NCBI GenBank assembly: GCA_002104895.1
Contig: MCFG01000054.1
Span: 88,501-152,500, forward strand
DNA length: 64,000 bases
Direction of reading: 5' to 3'
DNA from: Anaeromyces robustus
Lineage: Eukaryota; Neocallimastigomycota; Neocallimastigomycetes; Neocallimastigales; Neocallimastigaceae
Part shown: positions 40,248-54,246 of the stretch, piece after piece
Layout of the letters: every line of letters starts with the position of its first letter
Position numbering within the stretch: the stretch's first letter is position 1
Notes under the pieces: generated by a model
What the model saw: only the letters and a program-made list of their open reading frames with translations
Told to the model about the DNA's origin: nothing
Databases searched by the model: none
Program-made: the position numbers and the translations under genes

Positions 40248-42611
40248 ATTAAGTAAAAAAAAATTTACATTTTTATATTTTATTTAGTATATAAGTTAAA
40301 TAAAATTTTTTATTATTAAATTTTTTATTTAGTATATCTATGTTTATTAAAAAATATTATTGTAAAAACCTATCATTGTTACGTTATACAATAAAAGTAT
40401 TAAATATAAAAAAATTATTGTTATTTAAAAAAAATATTCCAATTATTTAATAATAATTAATAAAAAAAAAAAAAACTTTTTTAATAAAGTTTTTTATATT
40501 AAAAAAAAATTAACTGGAATTTTAAGTATTGTAACGCAATATTTCAATTGTAACATAAAAATTTTTATCACTAATTATGCCTCAATAAAAAAAAAATTAT
40601 TGAAATAACCAGTTAAATTTCAATTATTTATATTCTTATTTTAAATACTATATATTAAAAATAAATTAATATATTATGATATTTATATTATAAATATAAT
40701 ATAAATATATATAATATAATATAAATATAATATAAATATAATGTAAATATATATATAATATATGTTATTTTTAATTTTTTAATAATGAAACATATATAAT
40801 TAATTAATATCTATTTAAAAAATATTATCTGATTATAAACATAATTTATTTTTTTTATTTAATAATATATAAATATTATAATAAATATTTAGATAAAAAA
40901 AATATTTTTTTTTATAATATATTAATACTAAAGATTTATATAAAAAATTCAAAAATAAAATAAAGTGTAATTAAATATAATAATATATTGAATCTTTTCA
41001 AAAAATAAAATTATTCAAGTAAACTTTATTATTTATAAAAAAAAAAAAAAAGTAATTTTTCATAGTATATAAATAAATAATAAAACAATATTAGAATTAA
41101 TTATAAAAATATTAAATTATATGAAAAAAAAATGGATGAATAATACTTAAACACTATATGATAATAATTAAAACATATATATTAATTTTTTAAACTTCTT
41201 TTATGTATTAAATATTTAAAAAATATAACAAATAATTTATAAATTTCCTACATTAAATAAAGAAAAAATGATTTACAAACAATTTTATGTAAAACAAAAC
41301 AATATTATTTTAAAAAAACAAGTTTATTTTTTTTTTTTTTAATTTTAATTTGATAATGTGGTGTTTTTTTTTTCCTCATTTTTTTTATTATTCTTTAGAT
41401 TTTCAAAATGTTTTTCTTTTTTCTATAAAAATATAATGATTATTCGATTAAATCTTTATTTTTTATATCTTTTTTTAAAACATATTAAAAAAAAACACAT
41501 AAAACAAACAATATAATAAATGAAATTATAAAATTAAACAAAATAAGAATAATAGATAAATAAATAATTATTCTATTAGTATGTCCAATAGATATTAATA
41601 TTAATGTAATTATAAAATTTAGAAATAATACTGATATTAACTCATTGTTATATAATATATTATTGAATATTATTGGAAATGTATCATAATTAAATAAAGT
41701 CAATAACATTTATAATAATTTATTATTAATGGTTCTCATTATTTTTTATTTCTTTTTTTTTTTTATATTTAATCTTTTTTTTGGTATTATTATTATTTAT
41801 ATAATAAAAAATTTTTAAACATCATTACTATGAAGTCCATGTGGTACAAATCACAATAAAGAAAAAAAAGCAATATATTAAAAAACGTTTTTAATTTATT
41901 TTTAATATACTATAATATTATTGTAATACAATAAAAACACATTATATATTCTAATATATTCAAATTTATTCATAAATATATAATTTATAAATAAATATAT
42001 TAAATTCTATTCAAAATATATTATAATAAGAAACAACATTTCCAAAAATTTCATTGTTTAAAAATTGTTTTCTTTTTATTAATTTTTTTTTAAATAAATA
42101 GAAAAAAAATAAATAGTAAATAAATAAATAAATAAATAAGTAAATAAATAAATAAAAAAGGTTCATAATGTTCATTTTTAAATTATAAAAATAAATAAAA
42201 AAAAATACAAAAGATATATATTGACAATTTATATACAATCAAATACTTTCTTTACATTTATATAATCTTAAATTAAGATATTTTATATTTGAAATGTTTT
42301 AAATAAGGTAAAGTTCATTATATTTGGCTATTACTTATTCTATTCTATTCTTTTTTTTTTTTAATTCAAAAATATTTATAAAAAAGAAAATATAAAAAAT
42401 ATATTTAACCTTAATTAAAATGAAAAAGAATAATATATGACACTTTTAATATATTATTATAAAAATTCTTATATGGCTTTTACATTTTTTTACTTAAATA
42501 AAATTTATATATTAACAATATTTAAATATATTAATACATTTATTTAAATATATTATAATATATTATATTTTTTTAATATTAATATAAATATATATTTAAA
42601 AAAAATATTGC

Positions 42612-42624
42612 TTTATTTATTGAT

Positions 42625-42687
<63 letters not shown>

Positions 42688-42690
42688 TTT
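42612..42690. repeat. (TTTA)n tetranucleotide array
   Basis: About 75 bp of TTTA units. Unlike the larger arrays to the left, the T-rich strand is the plus strand here. Confidence 0.9.
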
Positions 42691-43451
42691 GTTTTTTTTT
42701 TTTATTTATAAAATATTATTGAAAATATAATTAAAATCTATTTTACCTTTCTTTTCATTCAGTGGCTTTTTTCTTTTTCAGAGAACAATTTTTTTTTCTA
42801 AAAGGTAAATAATAAAATATATATCTATGAAAAAAAAATTAAAAAAAAAATAAATCAATTGAAACAAATATAATTGTTATAGATAAAACCATTCAACATT
42901 TATTTGTTATTATTATTATATTCTTTTTTTTTTTTTTTTTTTTTTTAAATTACTTAAGAATATAAAAAAAAAAAATTCAAAATATTTTTAATATATTTTA
43001 AAACATATTAATATAAAATAAATTAAAAAAAATGAAGATAATAAAAATATAACAAAATATATAATAAAACATATTTAAATATATTATATTAAATATATAA
43101 TATATTTATAATTTATATATTATATATATTATATTATATTTATGATCCCTTTTTTAAGAACAAAAGTTACAAATGTTTAAATTTATTTGTATTTCTAATT
43201 ACAAAATAAATGTTTAAAACGAAATAAAATAAAAAAAAAAATAAAAAAATTAAATACAATATAATATAATACAAAAATAGAAATTTTTAAAAAAAAAAAA
43301 TTTTTTTTTTCTTTGTTCTTTTTATTTTATTAATCTAATTTTCCTTATTGAATTTTTTTATGTAAAATTTTCTTTATTAGGGTATTTAAAAAATTCTTAT
43401 TTAATAACCCCTTTTTTTTTTAAAAAAAATTTTTTTATTTTATATATTATA

Positions 43452-43482
<31 letters not shown>

Positions 43483-43836
43483 CACTTTTTTTAAAAATTA
43501 TTTTTTTACTTGTTATTTTTGTTAAAATAAACAAAGATACTATTTTCTGTATATTAATAATTACAGAAATACATAATAAATAATATATTTTTTAAATATT
43601 TTTATTAATATATATTTTTTTAAATAGTGTTATTAATAATAAAAAAAATAATTCTTTTCAAATATTTTAATTCTTTATTAATATTGTTTTTTTAATAGCT
43701 TTTTATAAAGGAATGTCATTTAAATCTTTTTTTTTTTTTATTAGTTTATTTATTTATAATTTTTATCTTTAATATCTATTATCAAATACAGAAAAAATAT
43801 TATATTTTTGTGCAATCATTGAAATATAAAAAACGT

Positions 43837-43871
<35 letters not shown>

Positions 43872-44301
43872 AATTCTTTAAATCACTTTGTTTTTAACTA
43901 AATATATTACATTGTCTATTTTTGTATAAATAAATAAAAATACTATTTTAAGAATAAAGCCACAAATTTTGATATTTGATCAAAATTATATAATAAATTT
44001 TGTTTTAGATTAAAGATGATTTATATATTTATAATTGTATATTATTATTTATTAATAATAAAATCACATTTTATCAGATTTAAAGATAAAGAAAACTTTA
44101 ACTTTTTTTTTTATCTTTTTAATATATTTATTTACTTTTTAACTAATTAAATATTAAATATATAATTAAATAATTTTATTATTTTTATTATTTATAGAGA
44201 ATGGATTACATTTTATAGAAAATTTTACTCTATAATAATTCATCCAAAATCATTATATAGATTTTTGCTTTTATAACTAATGATTAATTAACTTTACAGT
44301 A

Positions 44302-44354
44302 ATTTAATGTATGTAGTTATTTTACTAGATGTAAAATAACTACATACATTAAAT
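44302..44354. repeat. perfect inverted repeat, 24-bp arms, 5-nt loop
   Basis: The left arm 44302-44325 is the exact reverse complement of 44331-44354, with loop TAGAT. The arms contain the non-trivial core ATGTATGTAGTTATTTTAC, so this is not a simple AT-run coincidence. It can form a long hairpin in RNA or a cruciform in DNA. No flanking gene is near. It might be the remnant of a small inverted-repeat element or a fold-back insertion. Confidence 0.85.
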
Positions 44355-45542
44355 AACATTCTTTATTTTACATTGTTCAAAATTCAAAAAAAAAAATTTT
44401 TTTTCTTTTTTTAATTAAATTTCTTATCTGTTTAATATAACTAATTACAAGGATGGATAAATAAATATATTTTTAATGTACATCTATAATTCTATTTTAA
44501 TTTTTTTTTAATAATATTTATTATATTTTATTGTTTTTTTAATACTTAATTTGTTTTTTTATTTTCCCTTAATTTTTATAATTTCCTTTTTTCCATATTA
44601 TTGTAATTGATCTTTTCATTAATATTCCTTTATTTATTACTTATTTACTATTTGTATAATTTGTATAATATCTATCGTTTAAAAAAAAAAATAAATCAAT
44701 TTTTATTATATTGTATATAATATCTAATAATAGAATTATTTTTAAAGATAACATTAGACTTTATTAAATTATTTTTATTTTTATTGTTATTATTGTAATT
44801 ATTGGATAATAGAATATTTAAAATAATAATAATAAACAAAATAATAACAATAAACAATAATAAAAATTAGTACTTTAGAGAATAATAAGAAATTTTGTTC
44901 TTTTTTTTTTTCATAATATTTTTTTTTAATTTTCTATAATAAGCCATGTTTTGGCTGAAAAGAAATAATAAAAATAAGAATAAAAAAAATAAAAAAAAAT
45001 AAAATATATATGAAAGATAATGTAAATATTATACTATTATACAATAATATAATATATAATTAAATTATATTTGTTAATATTATTTAATTATGTTATAGTA
45101 GTATTATTCATTCAATAATACTTTCTATTTTAAAATCTTATTTATTAATAAATGTTAATAATATTAATTTATAAGATTTTAAACTTTAATGATTATAGAA
45201 TTAAAAATAATTAATTTTTACTAATGATTATTCGTTGAAAATGAATATTAAAATAAATTAAAAAATAAATTAAAAAAAATGAAAAAATTAAAAAGAAAAA
45301 AGAAAAAAAAAAAAAATAAAAAAGAATATGTTGGCTTTATAATCTTATAATATATTAATATATTAATAGAATATATAAAAATATTTATTTAAATATAAAA
45401 TTTAAAAAAAAGAAAGACTATTTTTTTGATTATCTGTTTTATAATTTTTTTTTTTTAATTTTGTTTGGCTGTATAAAAAAGGAAATAACAGCATATGACA
45501 TGATTTTTTTAAAAAAAAAATAATTTAAATGAATGTTTAATA

Positions 45543-45618
45543 TAAAAAAAAAAAAAAGAAGATGCAAATTTAAAAAAAAAAAAAAAAGAAGATGCAAATT
45601 TAAAAAAAAAAAAAAAAA
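45543..45618. repeat. 30-bp tandem duplication
   Basis: The word GAAGATGCAAATTT followed by about 16 A is repeated with period 30 bp (word starts at 45558 and 45588), with a partial third A-tract. Confidence 0.8.
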
Positions 45619-46602
45619 GAAATAAAGAAACACTAATATATAAACTGAAATAATAATCAGAATAATCAAAATCATAAGTAATCAATAATAATATTTAATA
45701 TTTAATAATAGAAGCATGTTTTTTTCTTTTTATTTATTTTAGTAATAAAAAAATATTTAATAGTTTTAAATTTATTTATTATTTAACAATTAACTCATCT
45801 AATTTAAATGTAATTTTTAATATTATATATTATATTGTGATAATATTTTTAATATGACAAATAATATCCTGATTTTTTGTTAAGAAAATAAAAAATTTGA
45901 ATTATGTACATTTACGTATTAAATATAAAATTTTATTTACATGTATTATATACTATTTTTTTTTTTTTAAAAAAAAAAATTCATTTTATATATATAAATA
46001 TGGAAATAAATTATATTTTATATTTTATGTTTTTTTTTTTCTTTTTTTTTTTTCTCTTTTAACTTACACAAACACCAAGATTATATAAAAAAATATTTTA
46101 ATAAAGATAAATAAAATAGGTTACATAATCAAAATATAATAATTATTAAAAAAAAAAGATACACATACCAACATAATACATAACACAAAAATCTTTTTAT
46201 TAATAATTACAAATGTATTATTCCTCTTTTATTTTTTTTTTCTTTTTAATAAATGAAAATAAAACGTATATAAAATAAAACGTATATAAAAATAAAAAAT
46301 ATTATGTAAATAAAATTTATATAATAAATAAATAAAAAAAAAGATATTATATAAATAGTAATTTTTCAAGAGGCTTATTCTTTTTTTATATTATGATTCT
46401 ATAATCTTTTTTATATAATTACTCATACATTTATATATTAGCTGTATTATTTATAATATTAATATTTATAAAGGTTAATATAAAAATTTATATAATTTAA
46501 AATATATTTGATATATATTCATTAAAATTATGATATTCCATAAAAATATATATAGAAACAAAAAAAGAAGGTGACACATACAAATACATAAAGAATAATC
46601 TG

Positions 46603-46648
<46 letters not shown>

Positions 46649-48463
46649 TATATTAATATTTATTAATGATATAATAAGTTTGTATTAAAAAATAATATAT
46701 TAATTTAATACAATAGTCTTTTTTTATGTAACATATAAAGTATTAAAACAATGTATACAAAAAAAGAAAAATAATTTGATGATTTTTTTGCCATGTGCTT
46801 AATTTTTAATTAAATATGGAAATTAACATAAAATAATATAGAAATGTAATAATATTATTTAATATAAATTATAAATTAATATATAGTTAAAATTGAATAT
46901 AATAAATAAAATGTATATAAAAGATTTTATTTAAATATTACAGACATAGGTGATACAAACCAAAAACAAAAAAAAATGTAATATATATATAAAAAAAATC
47001 TAAATCACCACAGTAATAAAAATTATTAAATTTTTTTTAATATTAAAAAGCATGACCAAAAAAAAAAAAAATAAATAAATAAAATAAATAAAAAATAATC
47101 ATAATATATAAAAAGTATTTTTTTATTAAGATTTTCCTATCTTTAAATGGCTAATAATTAATTTCTTATGGTTATACAAAAAAAAACTAACTCAGTTTTA
47201 ATATGTCTAAAAAAATATAAATATATTATCATTGCACAAATGATAATAATTTATTAATTATATTTTAATAAAATTTATTAATATTTAATTGAATTCTATT
47301 AATTATTTTATTAATTATCTGAGTAATCCTTTGGTTTAATTATTTTTAATCAAGTTAAATATATATATTTTTTATTAATTAAAATTATCAAAATATTCAA
47401 ATTTATTATGCAAAGTAATAGTTAAAAAAAAAATAATTCTATATGGGTGAATTTGATTTTAAAAAATAATAATACATTTAGTGATCAGCATTTTGACTAT
47501 AATATATAATTATTTTTTAATGTTAGGAATTTCATGTATCACTTAAAAAAATGAATAGTAAAGGAAAAAACTTTTTTTTTTTGTTTTCTTATTATTATTC
47601 ATGTGCTTATTTTTAGTTTCTTTTATTTTTTTTTAATAATAATAATTTAATATTAAGAAATAATAAAAGTTAAAAGTCATTTGATGAAATGATTATAAAT
47701 GAATTTAATAATTAATCATTATTAAAAAAAAAAAACACTTTTTATTAATTATGAGTATGTTTAACAGTAAACTATTATTTTAATATAATTAATTTTCATA
47801 TTATTTAATCGAAAAATAAAAAAGATAAATTATTATGAAAAACAATATAAGTTTTCTAAATATATATTCCTTAATAAAAGTTAATTATTTATTTATTATA
47901 TATATAATAGATATTATTAATTTTAACTGTCTTTTATAATTTAAATAATAATTCTAATTGTTAATAAATAATAATAGAATGAATATAATATTATTTAATA
48001 ATTGTAATTAATAATAATAATATTTAATAATTTTATATAAAATAAAAAATTATTAAATATACTTTTAAATTTCTATATTCTATTTATCCTATTTAATCTT
48101 TTTGAGTTTATTTATCCCATTAATTATTGTTTAATTACTTAATATTATATTAAATAATATTACTATTATTACTATTTCCAAATTTAAATATATTCTATTT
48201 TTCATATTCTTTTTTCTTATATCTTTTTTTATAGATGTTGAAAGTTTTTTATTAATAAGATATAAATATTATTTGATGATAATAAAGAAAAATCTATTTT
48301 ATTAAAAAGAAAACTATATAACATATAACTATTACATTTATTTTGTGTTACTTCCCTTTTTTTTTTATTTTCCTTTAAAAAAAAAAAAAAAAAAAAACAA
48401 ATATGTAAAACTTAAATTATTATTAACAATAAAGCCTTGTATAACAATATAAATATGTTATCC

Positions 48464-48499
<36 letters not shown>

Positions 48500-50618
48500 A
48501 ATATTCTATAGTTTTTATAAACCTTTATTTATATTTAAATACTCTTTATCTTATTTCTATATTATTATAGAGTTTTTAAATAAAAAAAAATTATCAATTT
48601 TAGAATATTCTTATAACTTTTAATGATTCTATTATAATTATTAATCATTGTATTACCATGATTACTGTTATTTTTATTTTTATTTTTTTCTATTAATGAT
48701 ATTATTGATACTATTTTATTATTGTTAAAATTTAAAATTATATAATTATTTTTATTTAGAAAACTATTTATATTTATTAATATTATACCACTGTTACACT
48801 ATAATTATTTTATTTATCATCATGTTAAATTAGCTTATTATTATGATTTATGATTAATTGGATTAAATAATATTATTTTAATAATGTTTTATAGAATCTT
48901 CTTATATTAATAAAAAAAAAAAAAAAAACATGTTTTTATGTTAATAATTTATTATTTATGTATTACTATATGTATTTATATATTTATATTTTTTCTTTCT
49001 ACTTATTTATTATTTATTTATTTATATTTATCTATTTATTTTATTATTTATTTATTATTATAATTATTTATTATAATTATTTAAATTTATTATAATTATT
49101 ATAATTTATTATATGAATATTATTATAGGAAAATAGCATTTTAGTTTCTAAAATATCCTAACCTAAATCTATAAAAATTAAAATATCTAAAAAAATTTTA
49201 ATATTAAATAAAAATATTCCTATAATAAAAGACAATTTATAAAAACCACAGCCTAAAAAAGTATTAAAAAAGTAAAAAGTAAAAAGTAAAAATAAAAATA
49301 ACAATAAAATAATATAAAATAATATAAAATAAAATAAAATAAAATAAAATAAAAAATAAAAAAAAAAAAAACATAAATAATATTTAAATTTTCATATACA
49401 TATTATTCTAATTTTAGAATGGATTATATTTTTACATTTTTTTAAAATTATTTTATTTTATTTTATTGATATTTATAAAAAAAGGTTTATTACTTTATTT
49501 TATTTAATACAGTTAAAATCATTAATACGAAATAATTTTAAAGTTTTTATTTAATAAAGAAAAAAAAAAAATAAAAATAAAGATTATTAAAATCAAATCA
49601 AATAAAAAAAGTTTTTTAATAGTTAATCTTATAACTTTAAATATTATATTCACTTTTTTTATATATATATATTTTTTTTTTTCTGTTTGTTTTATTATAA
49701 TATATATATATTTTCTTTGAATCTATTTATTGTTTAATGAATTAAAGAATTATTCATTCCATAAAAAAATAATAATAATAATTAAAAAAAAAAAAAAAAC
49801 GAATTATTAATAATATATATGAAAATTATTATATTATATTTAAATACTATATATATAAATATTGAATATTGAAAGTGAAATAAATAACAATTGGTAATTA
49901 TTAGAAAAGAAAATAATAGTATATACATTATTAATAATTCTACATTGTCGATATTTTCAAATTTATATTTATTTTTTAATAGTTTTTATTATGACATTTT
50001 ATATGGTATTAATAACAAAGAATTAAGGTTGTTTCTCTTAAAAATGCTTTTTTTATTAACAAAAAAGAAAAAAATAAAAAAATTTTTTTTTTTTTGTATT
50101 TTGATCAAAAAATAGTAACATAAAAAGTTTAATTTTAAAGCTTATAATATTTTTTTTTTATATAATAATAAATTAAAAAACTTTAATATGTATGACATGT
50201 TTTCTAAAGTATATAAAAAAGAATAATGTAATTCCAAGAGTATTAATATTTAAATAAATTAAAATAAAAATATATAGATATATAGAACATAATCATTTTA
50301 TTTTTATTTTATTTTTATTTCAATATTAATTATATATTATAAATTAACTATATAGTCTGTACAAGATATTTTTGAATCAGTTACTTTTTTTTTGTATTAA
50401 TTTCAATTTTGTTATTTATTATACAATATTGAAGTAATAACAACAATAAGAATTTTACAACTATAATTAAAGAAAAAAAAAAAGAACAATAAAAATTAAG
50501 AAAAGATATTTATTAATATTTTTTTTATTTTTAATATTTAAAATCAATTAATTAAAGTCAATTAATAAAGAAAATATAAATAATTAATAATAAATATTAA
50601 TAATTATTAGAAAGAAAA

Positions 50619-52489
50619 ATGGGTAAAAGAACTTATAATAATGGTTCTCATGTTTTAAAGTCACCACCATTGTAATTATTTCATTAATTTTTTTTTTTTT
50701 TTTTTTTTTTTTGAATTATATTATTTAATAAAAATATATTTATAATAAATATCTTTTTATTTCTTTTAATAAATTGTTACTTTATTTTACTACTTTTTAT
50801 TATCTATATGTATTATTATTATTATTTATTTTTTTTTTAATTATTTACTCATTTATTAGAAAGTATTAATATTTAAATAAATATTTTTTATATTATATTT
50901 TTAATATATTTATTTAATATGGAATATCCACTTTTTTTTTTTCCTACCTTTAACACAAAAAAAATTTTTTTTTCATTTTTTTATGAAAAAAAAAAAAAAA
51001 AAAAAAAAAAAATTATAATATATATAATATACTGTATATATCAATTTAATGATTTAATATAAAAAAAATATATTAAATAATAAATATTTAAATAAAAACA
51101 ATCTCATTATGGCAATCATAATAAAAAAAGAGATCCATTTTACATTGAAAAAGATAGCGATTATCATCCAAATTTAAGACATTTCCCAGATTATAGAAGA
51201 TTGTAATTGTTAATACAAATTTATAAAAAATTTTTAAAATAGAAAAATAATATATATATATATATATATGTTGTATTATAGTTTTTTTTTTTTTTTATAA
51301 AATAAAGATTACTTAAAAACTTTTTTTATCAATTATATATATATATATATATATTCGATATTTAAATATTAATATTTATTTGTTATATGATCTAAACGAA
51401 TTGGAAAAAAAAATTTATATTTAATATATTATAAAATATATCAATTTTTCTTTTAAATTCATAATTCATTAAATATTATAATAAAAAAATTATTATTATT
51501 ATTAGACAATACGATTCTCTTAAAAAAGAATTTGTACCTAAATATTTTCAACCTATTCCAGCACAAAGTACATATCAAAGTGATTATGATGTTAATAAAA
51601 ATGAAAAAGAACAATTTAAAGATTTTAAAACAGTTAATGTTGCAAAATGTGTAAAACTTCAAAATAAAAGGGATTTGGATGTTCTTTTAAAAAAAGAAAA
51701 AATGAAAGATATTTCAACTAAAGATCAATATATAAATGAAGAAAAAGAAGAAGAAGAAGAAGAAGAAGAAGTAGAAATGAATATGAATTGTGGATGTAGT
51801 GATATGAAAACATTAAAGGTATAAAAAAAATATGTATATTATGTATATTTTTAATTTATTGATAATAAAAATATATATGAAGCATAAAAAAAAAATAAAT
51901 GTATAGTTTTAATTTATTGAATTAACAAAAATAAAGATGAAACCTAAAAAAAAAAATATAAATTATAAAATAATTTAATAAAAGAGTATAAAGATATAAT
52001 TTTTATCTTTATTATTGAACATATAGAATTACATTTTTTTGTATTTTATTAAAATGAAAATAAAAGTATAAGAATATTATAATTTCAATATCAATAATAT
52101 ATTTGATAATAAAGATTAATATCAAAACCATATAATAATATATATTATCAATAATTAATTGTTAATTTTTATATATTTATTATGGGAAAAAGTCATAATT
52201 ATTAAATATATAAATTTTAAATTTTTTAATATTATACAAAAGAAAAAAAGAATTTTTAGTATGAATTTTACTAAAATATAATGTATAATAGAAAATGATG
52301 TATTAATAGATATAAAAAAAAATATTTTAATATGTTTATATATATATATATACAAAATTTTTTATTGTATATATACATATATTATGATAGACACCAAAAA
52401 TAAGAGGATCAAGATCTGTAACCACAGTATTGAGAAGGCCACCAAGAAAACCAGTAAATATTAATGAAAGACCTCCATTTAAAGTTTAA
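50619..52489 (+). CDS. unrecognised protein; possibly the 5' part of a longer gene
   Basis: Exons that fit: 50619-50671, 51131-51202, 51506-51818 and 52391-52489, 537 nt, 178 residues ending in RPPFKV and a stop. Donors are GTAATT, GTAATT and GTATAA. I do not recognise the family. It opens MGKRTYNNGSHVLKSPPL; then HPNLRHFPDYRRLQYDSLKK and KYFQPIPAQSTYQSDYDV; then a K/E-rich middle with an E8 run; then a short Cys pair (CGCSDM) and the basic RGSRSVTTVLRRPPRKP. The STYQSDY word is reminiscent of short motifs in axonemal microtubule-inner proteins, and gut fungi have flagellate zoospores, but this link is speculative. A consensus donor (GTAAAT) also exists inside the last exon at 52454, in phase with the exon at 53446, so the gene may run on to 54246 through a 992-nt intron. 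Confidence 0.65.
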
Positions 52490-53445
52490 ATAAATAAATA
52501 ATAATAATGATAGAAAAAAAAAAGATATTTAGTTTTTTTTTAAATACAAAAAAAAAAAATATAATTTTTTTTATTTGTTTTGATTTTTTTTATGAATTAA
52601 AATGTTTTCTATTTTTTTTTTTATTATTATACAACAACAAAAGATTTCTATTTTTATTTTCTTTATTTTAAAGTTAGAATAGATTTTTTTATTATAATAA
52701 TGAAGTTTTGTAAAAAAGATATAATTTAAGAAAAAAAAAAAAAAAAGAAGTTAGATTGTAATAAGTTTTATATGATAGATATAGTTTCTATTAGTAAATA
52801 TATTTTAGAATAATATTTAAAAAAAATATAATTTTATATTAGTTTTATATCTTTATAATAATAAAAAAAAAGATAGAGATAATAATTATAATAATAAATC
52901 AATTCAACAAATGAACGAAAAAAAAGAATACTACAACAATAATAATTATAATGATAATAAGAATAAAAATCATAGTAATAATAAAAAGAAAATATAAGAA
53001 AATAATTAAAGAATTAAAAAAAAAAAAAAAAGTGATAATAAAAATTAAATATCTATAAATGAAAAAAAAATGTTTATAAAGAAATACATTAGAATAAAAT
53101 TATAGTTTGTAAGTTTGTAGTGTTTTTTATTGATCATATAGTGATAAATAAATGAAGAATTATCATTTTATATTGTATTTATTTCTTTTTTACTATTTTT
53201 TTTTAATTTTATTTTTAAATAATAATAACATTAACAACAACAACAATGATGATAGTAAAAATGATAATTAATTAGTTAATTAGTTAATTAATAGTTAGGA
53301 ATAATAGTAATAATAAAGAAAAAAAAAAAAAAAACTATATATATGTATATATCTAATAAAATATAATATTATTTTTTATTTATTTATATTGTTAATATGA
53401 CAATATTTGAAAATTGATAAATAAATAAATAAATAAATAAAAAAG

Positions 53446-54246
53446 AATCCACATCTTACTATTTATGATGTTTCATATAACAGATTAGCGAAAGGTATAT
53501 ACTATAAATATATATATATTAATATATTGGTTTTTTTTTTTCTATTATCTATTATTTTTCATTACTATGTCTGCTTTTTAATAATAATCATAATAATATT
53601 TTTTTTTTTTTTTTTTACTTTTTTTATTTTTCATTATCTAAAATTTTATTTTCCTTAGTTAATGATCTTCCAGAAATTGAAAGAGAAGTAAGAGAAAATA
53701 TGGAATTAAAGAAAAAAAATAAATATATTGATCCAAATAATGAAAAATTTGTTAAATTATTGAATAAAAAAAATAACACCATTTATACCGATGAATCTTC
53801 ACATTTTTCAAATGTTATTGGTAAATTATAATAATGATTATTTATTTATATACTTATTTATTTATTTATTATATTTATATATTAATAATAATTATTATTT
53901 GATTTATGTAATAATTGATTATTAATAACTATTATTTTTAAATGCTTAAAATATTTTTATTTTTATTATTATATAATAATTATTAGATGAAAGTCAAGTA
54001 TTTAATCCATTTCCTAATTTCCCGGCTTCTTTTAGTATTTATCCAATATTTCATTCAGCAAAAGATGATTTTAATACTACTTATCGAGTTTTTCATAATA
54101 ATAGAAAGTTTTCAATTCCAGAACCTGATATTTATCATATTAAAAGAAAAATTTTTGAAGAGGAACGTGAACTTATTAATAATTTTTTAAAGAAAGATAA
54201 CAAAGAAATAAAAGGAAATGTTAATGTTAATATTTATAATCCTTAA
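53446..54246 (+). CDS. three further exons without an own start; probably 3' part of the gene at 50619
   Basis: Exons that fit: 53446-53494, 53659-53820 and 53987-54246, 471 nt, 157 codons including the stop. Donors GTATAT and GTAAAT and the phases all agree. The first exon reads NPHLTIYDVSYNRLAK directly after an AG acceptor, and no in-frame ATG precedes it. Later blocks are NDLPEIEREVRENMELKKKN, FNPFPNFPASFSIYP, DDFNTTYRVFHNNRKF and a K/E-rich C terminus ending NVNIYNP. I do not recognise it. Because it lacks a start and begins in phase 0, joining to the gene ending at 52489 is likely: either by the GTAAAT donor at 52454 or by a poor GTTTAA donor at 52484. Otherwise a separate short first exon between 52490 and 53440 has been missed. 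Confidence 0.6.

Larger units (their letters stand above)
35823..50618. other. 14.8-kb gene-free, extremely AT-rich region
   Basis: I scanned both strands and found no exon with family resemblance and no long stretch of coding-like composition. It is the longest gene-free stretch of the window; other spacers are 0.1-3.4 kb. Contents: A/T homopolymers, short AAAT tracts (37190-37276, 42118-42154), a TTTA array (42612-42690), a perfect 24-bp-arm inverted repeat (44302-44354), a 30-bp tandem duplication (45543-45618) and a cluster of inverted repeats at 40.06-40.62 kb. A minus-strand open frame of 74 codons at 41485-41709 is hydrophobic but AT-driven and unsupported. It ends at the NDT80-like gene's start on one side and the start of the unknown gene at 50619 on the other. 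Confidence 0.65.

Noticed and set aside
41485-41709. Minus-strand 74-codon hydrophobic open frame in the gene desert
   Set aside because: Hydrophobicity follows from ATT/TTA/TTT codons in AT-rich DNA; no recognisable family, no supporting exon or composition change.
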